Origin: Cellvibrio sp. pealriver
GTDB taxonomy: Bacteria; Pseudomonadota; Gammaproteobacteria; Pseudomonadales; Cellvibrionaceae
Length of the DNA stretch: 64,000 nucleotides
Reading direction: 5' to 3'
Assembly (NCBI RefSeq): GCF_001183545.1
Contig: NZ_KQ236688.1
Location: 1,083,149-1,147,148, forward strand
How positions within the stretch are numbered: position 1 is the stretch's first letter; each line of letters opens with the position of its first letter. This document shows, one piece after another, positions 63,036 through 64,000 of the stretch. Position numbers and translations under genes: made by a program. The notes under the pieces are model-generated. The model saw only the letters and a list, made by a program, of their open reading frames with translations, was not told the origin of the DNA and did not search any database.

Positions 63036-63070
63036 AAAAAATCCCGCCGAATAAACCGGCGGGATTTTTT
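63036..63070. terminator. Bidirectional terminator between osmC and Old Yellow Enzyme genes
   Basis: 14-bp perfect stem AAAAAATCCCGCCG/CGGCGGGATTTTTT (63036-63049 with 63057-63070), 7-nt loop. Confidence 0.92.
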
Positions 63071-63081
63071 TACCTGATTAC

Positions 63082-63999
63082 TCAGGTCTGTGGTTGGTAA
63101 GCAGGAAAATCAGAATATCCGCGTTCGTTTCCACCAAACAGTGCATCGGGAATGAGCTGTGCTAATGGCCAGTTGTTGGCCAGGCGCGCAGGCAAATCTG
63201 GGTTGGCAATAAACGGGCGGCCAAAGCCAACCATATCCGCATAGCCTTGCTGCAAAATAGCCTCGGCTGCATCTTTGGTGTATTTGCCGGTGACAAAAAT
63301 CGCGCCTTTTTTGAAGTTGTTGCGCAAGCGAATGCGAAATTCTTCAGTGACTTGTGGTGCATCGTCCCAATCGGCTTCTGCGAGATGTATATAAGCAATA
63401 CCTTGCGCCTGTAAAAATTGCGCCGCTTTTTGAATGGTTTCCAAAATTTCCGGGCAGTTCATACCGCGTGCGGTAATAAACGGAGCCAAACGGATACCAA
63501 CGCGCTCTGCACCAATTTCATTGACGATTGCTGTAACCACTTCTTGTAAAAAACGTAAGCGGTTTTCTTGCGAGCCACCGTATTCATCGGTGCGCTGGTT
63601 AGAGGTAGTCCGTAAGAACTGATCAATTAAATAACCGTTTGCTCCGTGAATTTCCACCGCATCAAAACCGGCTGCCATCGCGTTTGCGGCAGCATGGCGA
63701 TAATCCTCCACGATCTGTTTGATCTCATTTTGCGTTAATGCGCGTGGGGTGGGGCAATCCAGTTTTTCGCCGCTGTGTTTTGCCTCATCGTAAAACCAGA
63801 TTTGCCCTTGAAAAGGTACTGCAGAAGGCGCTACCGGAAGCTCGCCATTGTGAAACACGGGATGCGACATACGCCCCACGTGCCACAGTTGGTTAATTAT
63901 TTTTCCATTGTTTGCATGCACTGCCGCAGTGACTTTTTTCCAACCCTCGGTTTGTTCTGTTGAATAAATGCCGGGCGTAAATGAGTAACCTTTTCCCTG
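63082..63999 (-). CDS. Old Yellow Enzyme family NADH:flavin oxidoreductase (NemA-like), 5' end outside window
   Basis: At least 306 residues, FMN-dependent ene-reductase. The frame is open to the window end, so the N-terminal about 60 residues are missing. Family motifs: HVGRMSHP, AANAMAAGFDAVEIHGANGYL, IDQFLRTTSNQRTDEYGG, and FGRPFIANPDL near the C-terminus. Members reduce activated alkenes such as N-ethylmaleimide or nitroesters. Convergent with osmC. Confidence 0.92.
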   Translation of the reverse strand, partial: QGKGYSFTPGIYSTEQTEGWKKVTAAVHANNGKIINQLWHVGRMSHPVFHNGELPVAPSAVPFQGQIWFYDEAKHSGEKLDCPTPRALTQNEIKQIVEDYRHAAANAMAAGFDAVEIHGANGYLIDQFLRTTSNQRTDEYGGSQENRLRFLQEVVTAIVNEIGAERVGIRLAPFITARGMNCPEILETIQKAAQFLQAQGIAYIHLAEADWDDAPQVTEEFRIRLRNNFKKGAIFVTGKYTKDAAEAILQQGYADMVGFGRPFIANPDLPARLANNWPLAQLIPDALFGGNERGYSDFPAYQPQT

Positions 64000-64000
64000 C

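Noticed and set aside
1..64000. CRISPR arrays and prophage genes
   Set aside because: No regularly spaced repeats were seen. The holin-like protein at 37.7 kb belongs to the YqjE group and has no phage neighbours.

Overview
The window looks like a chromosomal segment of a polysaccharide-degrading gammaproteobacterium, most likely Cellvibrio or a close relative (Cellvibrionaceae). The reasons are large secreted carbohydrate-active enzymes with serine-rich linkers and stacked binding modules, a Pseudomonas-like housekeeping set (lptG, ybeZ-ybeY-corC-lnt, miaB, rimO, DUF1820, yceH), and moderate GC content. The species assignment is inference. I saw no rRNA gene, tRNA gene or CRISPR array.

Layout. 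1-5.7 kb: the 3' end of lptG, an acyltransferase, an RDD membrane protein, a cyclase-FHA protein, a PhyH dioxygenase, and a PadR/HAAS pair preceded by tandem palindromes. 5.8-20 kb: a beta-glucan attack locus. It holds a 1593-residue secreted enzyme with both a GH16 and a GH128 catalytic domain, a CE2-type acetyl esterase, a membrane-bound AraC regulator, a secreted GH5 enzyme, a CBM56/crystallin/thaumatin-like protein and a CBM6/crystallin/GH16 laminarinase. The enzyme genes are mostly separated by their own terminators, so coordination would have to come from shared regulators. 20-31.7 kb: chemotaxis receptor, DCC/yceH/shikimate kinase operon, HD-GYP protein, flavin reductase, glycosyltransferase-like protein, CadC-like regulator and a PQQ-propeller lipoprotein.

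31.7-46 kb: the envelope/translation block lnt, corC, ybeY, ybeZ on the minus strand. It is separated from its usual neighbour miaB by about 8.6 kb of envelope-stress genes (BON, DUF1328, YqjD/YqjE/YqjK-like) and a phosphorelay-like cluster: an NtrC-type regulator, a 75-residue protein with only a HisKA H-box, a CHASE3 kinase, a single-domain receiver and a hybrid kinase with three receivers. 46-53.6 kb: DUF6172, rhlE, a MarR-EmrA-EmrB efflux operon with a palindromic operator, DUF1820, and an FGGY kinase whose ribosome binding site lies in a perfect hairpin.

53.7-57.6 kb is an AT-rich accessory island: a Septu-type PtuA/PtuB pair, a PD-(D/E)XK-like nuclease, a 72-bp double-palindrome repeat and a Sel1-type remnant. 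57.7-64 kb: a PatB/MalY aminotransferase, rimO, a complete IS3-family element with a 4-bp target duplication inserted between the Shine-Dalgarno and start codon of a small acetyltransferase gene, a lone type IV pilin-like protein, OsmC, and the 3' part of an Old Yellow Enzyme gene running off the end.
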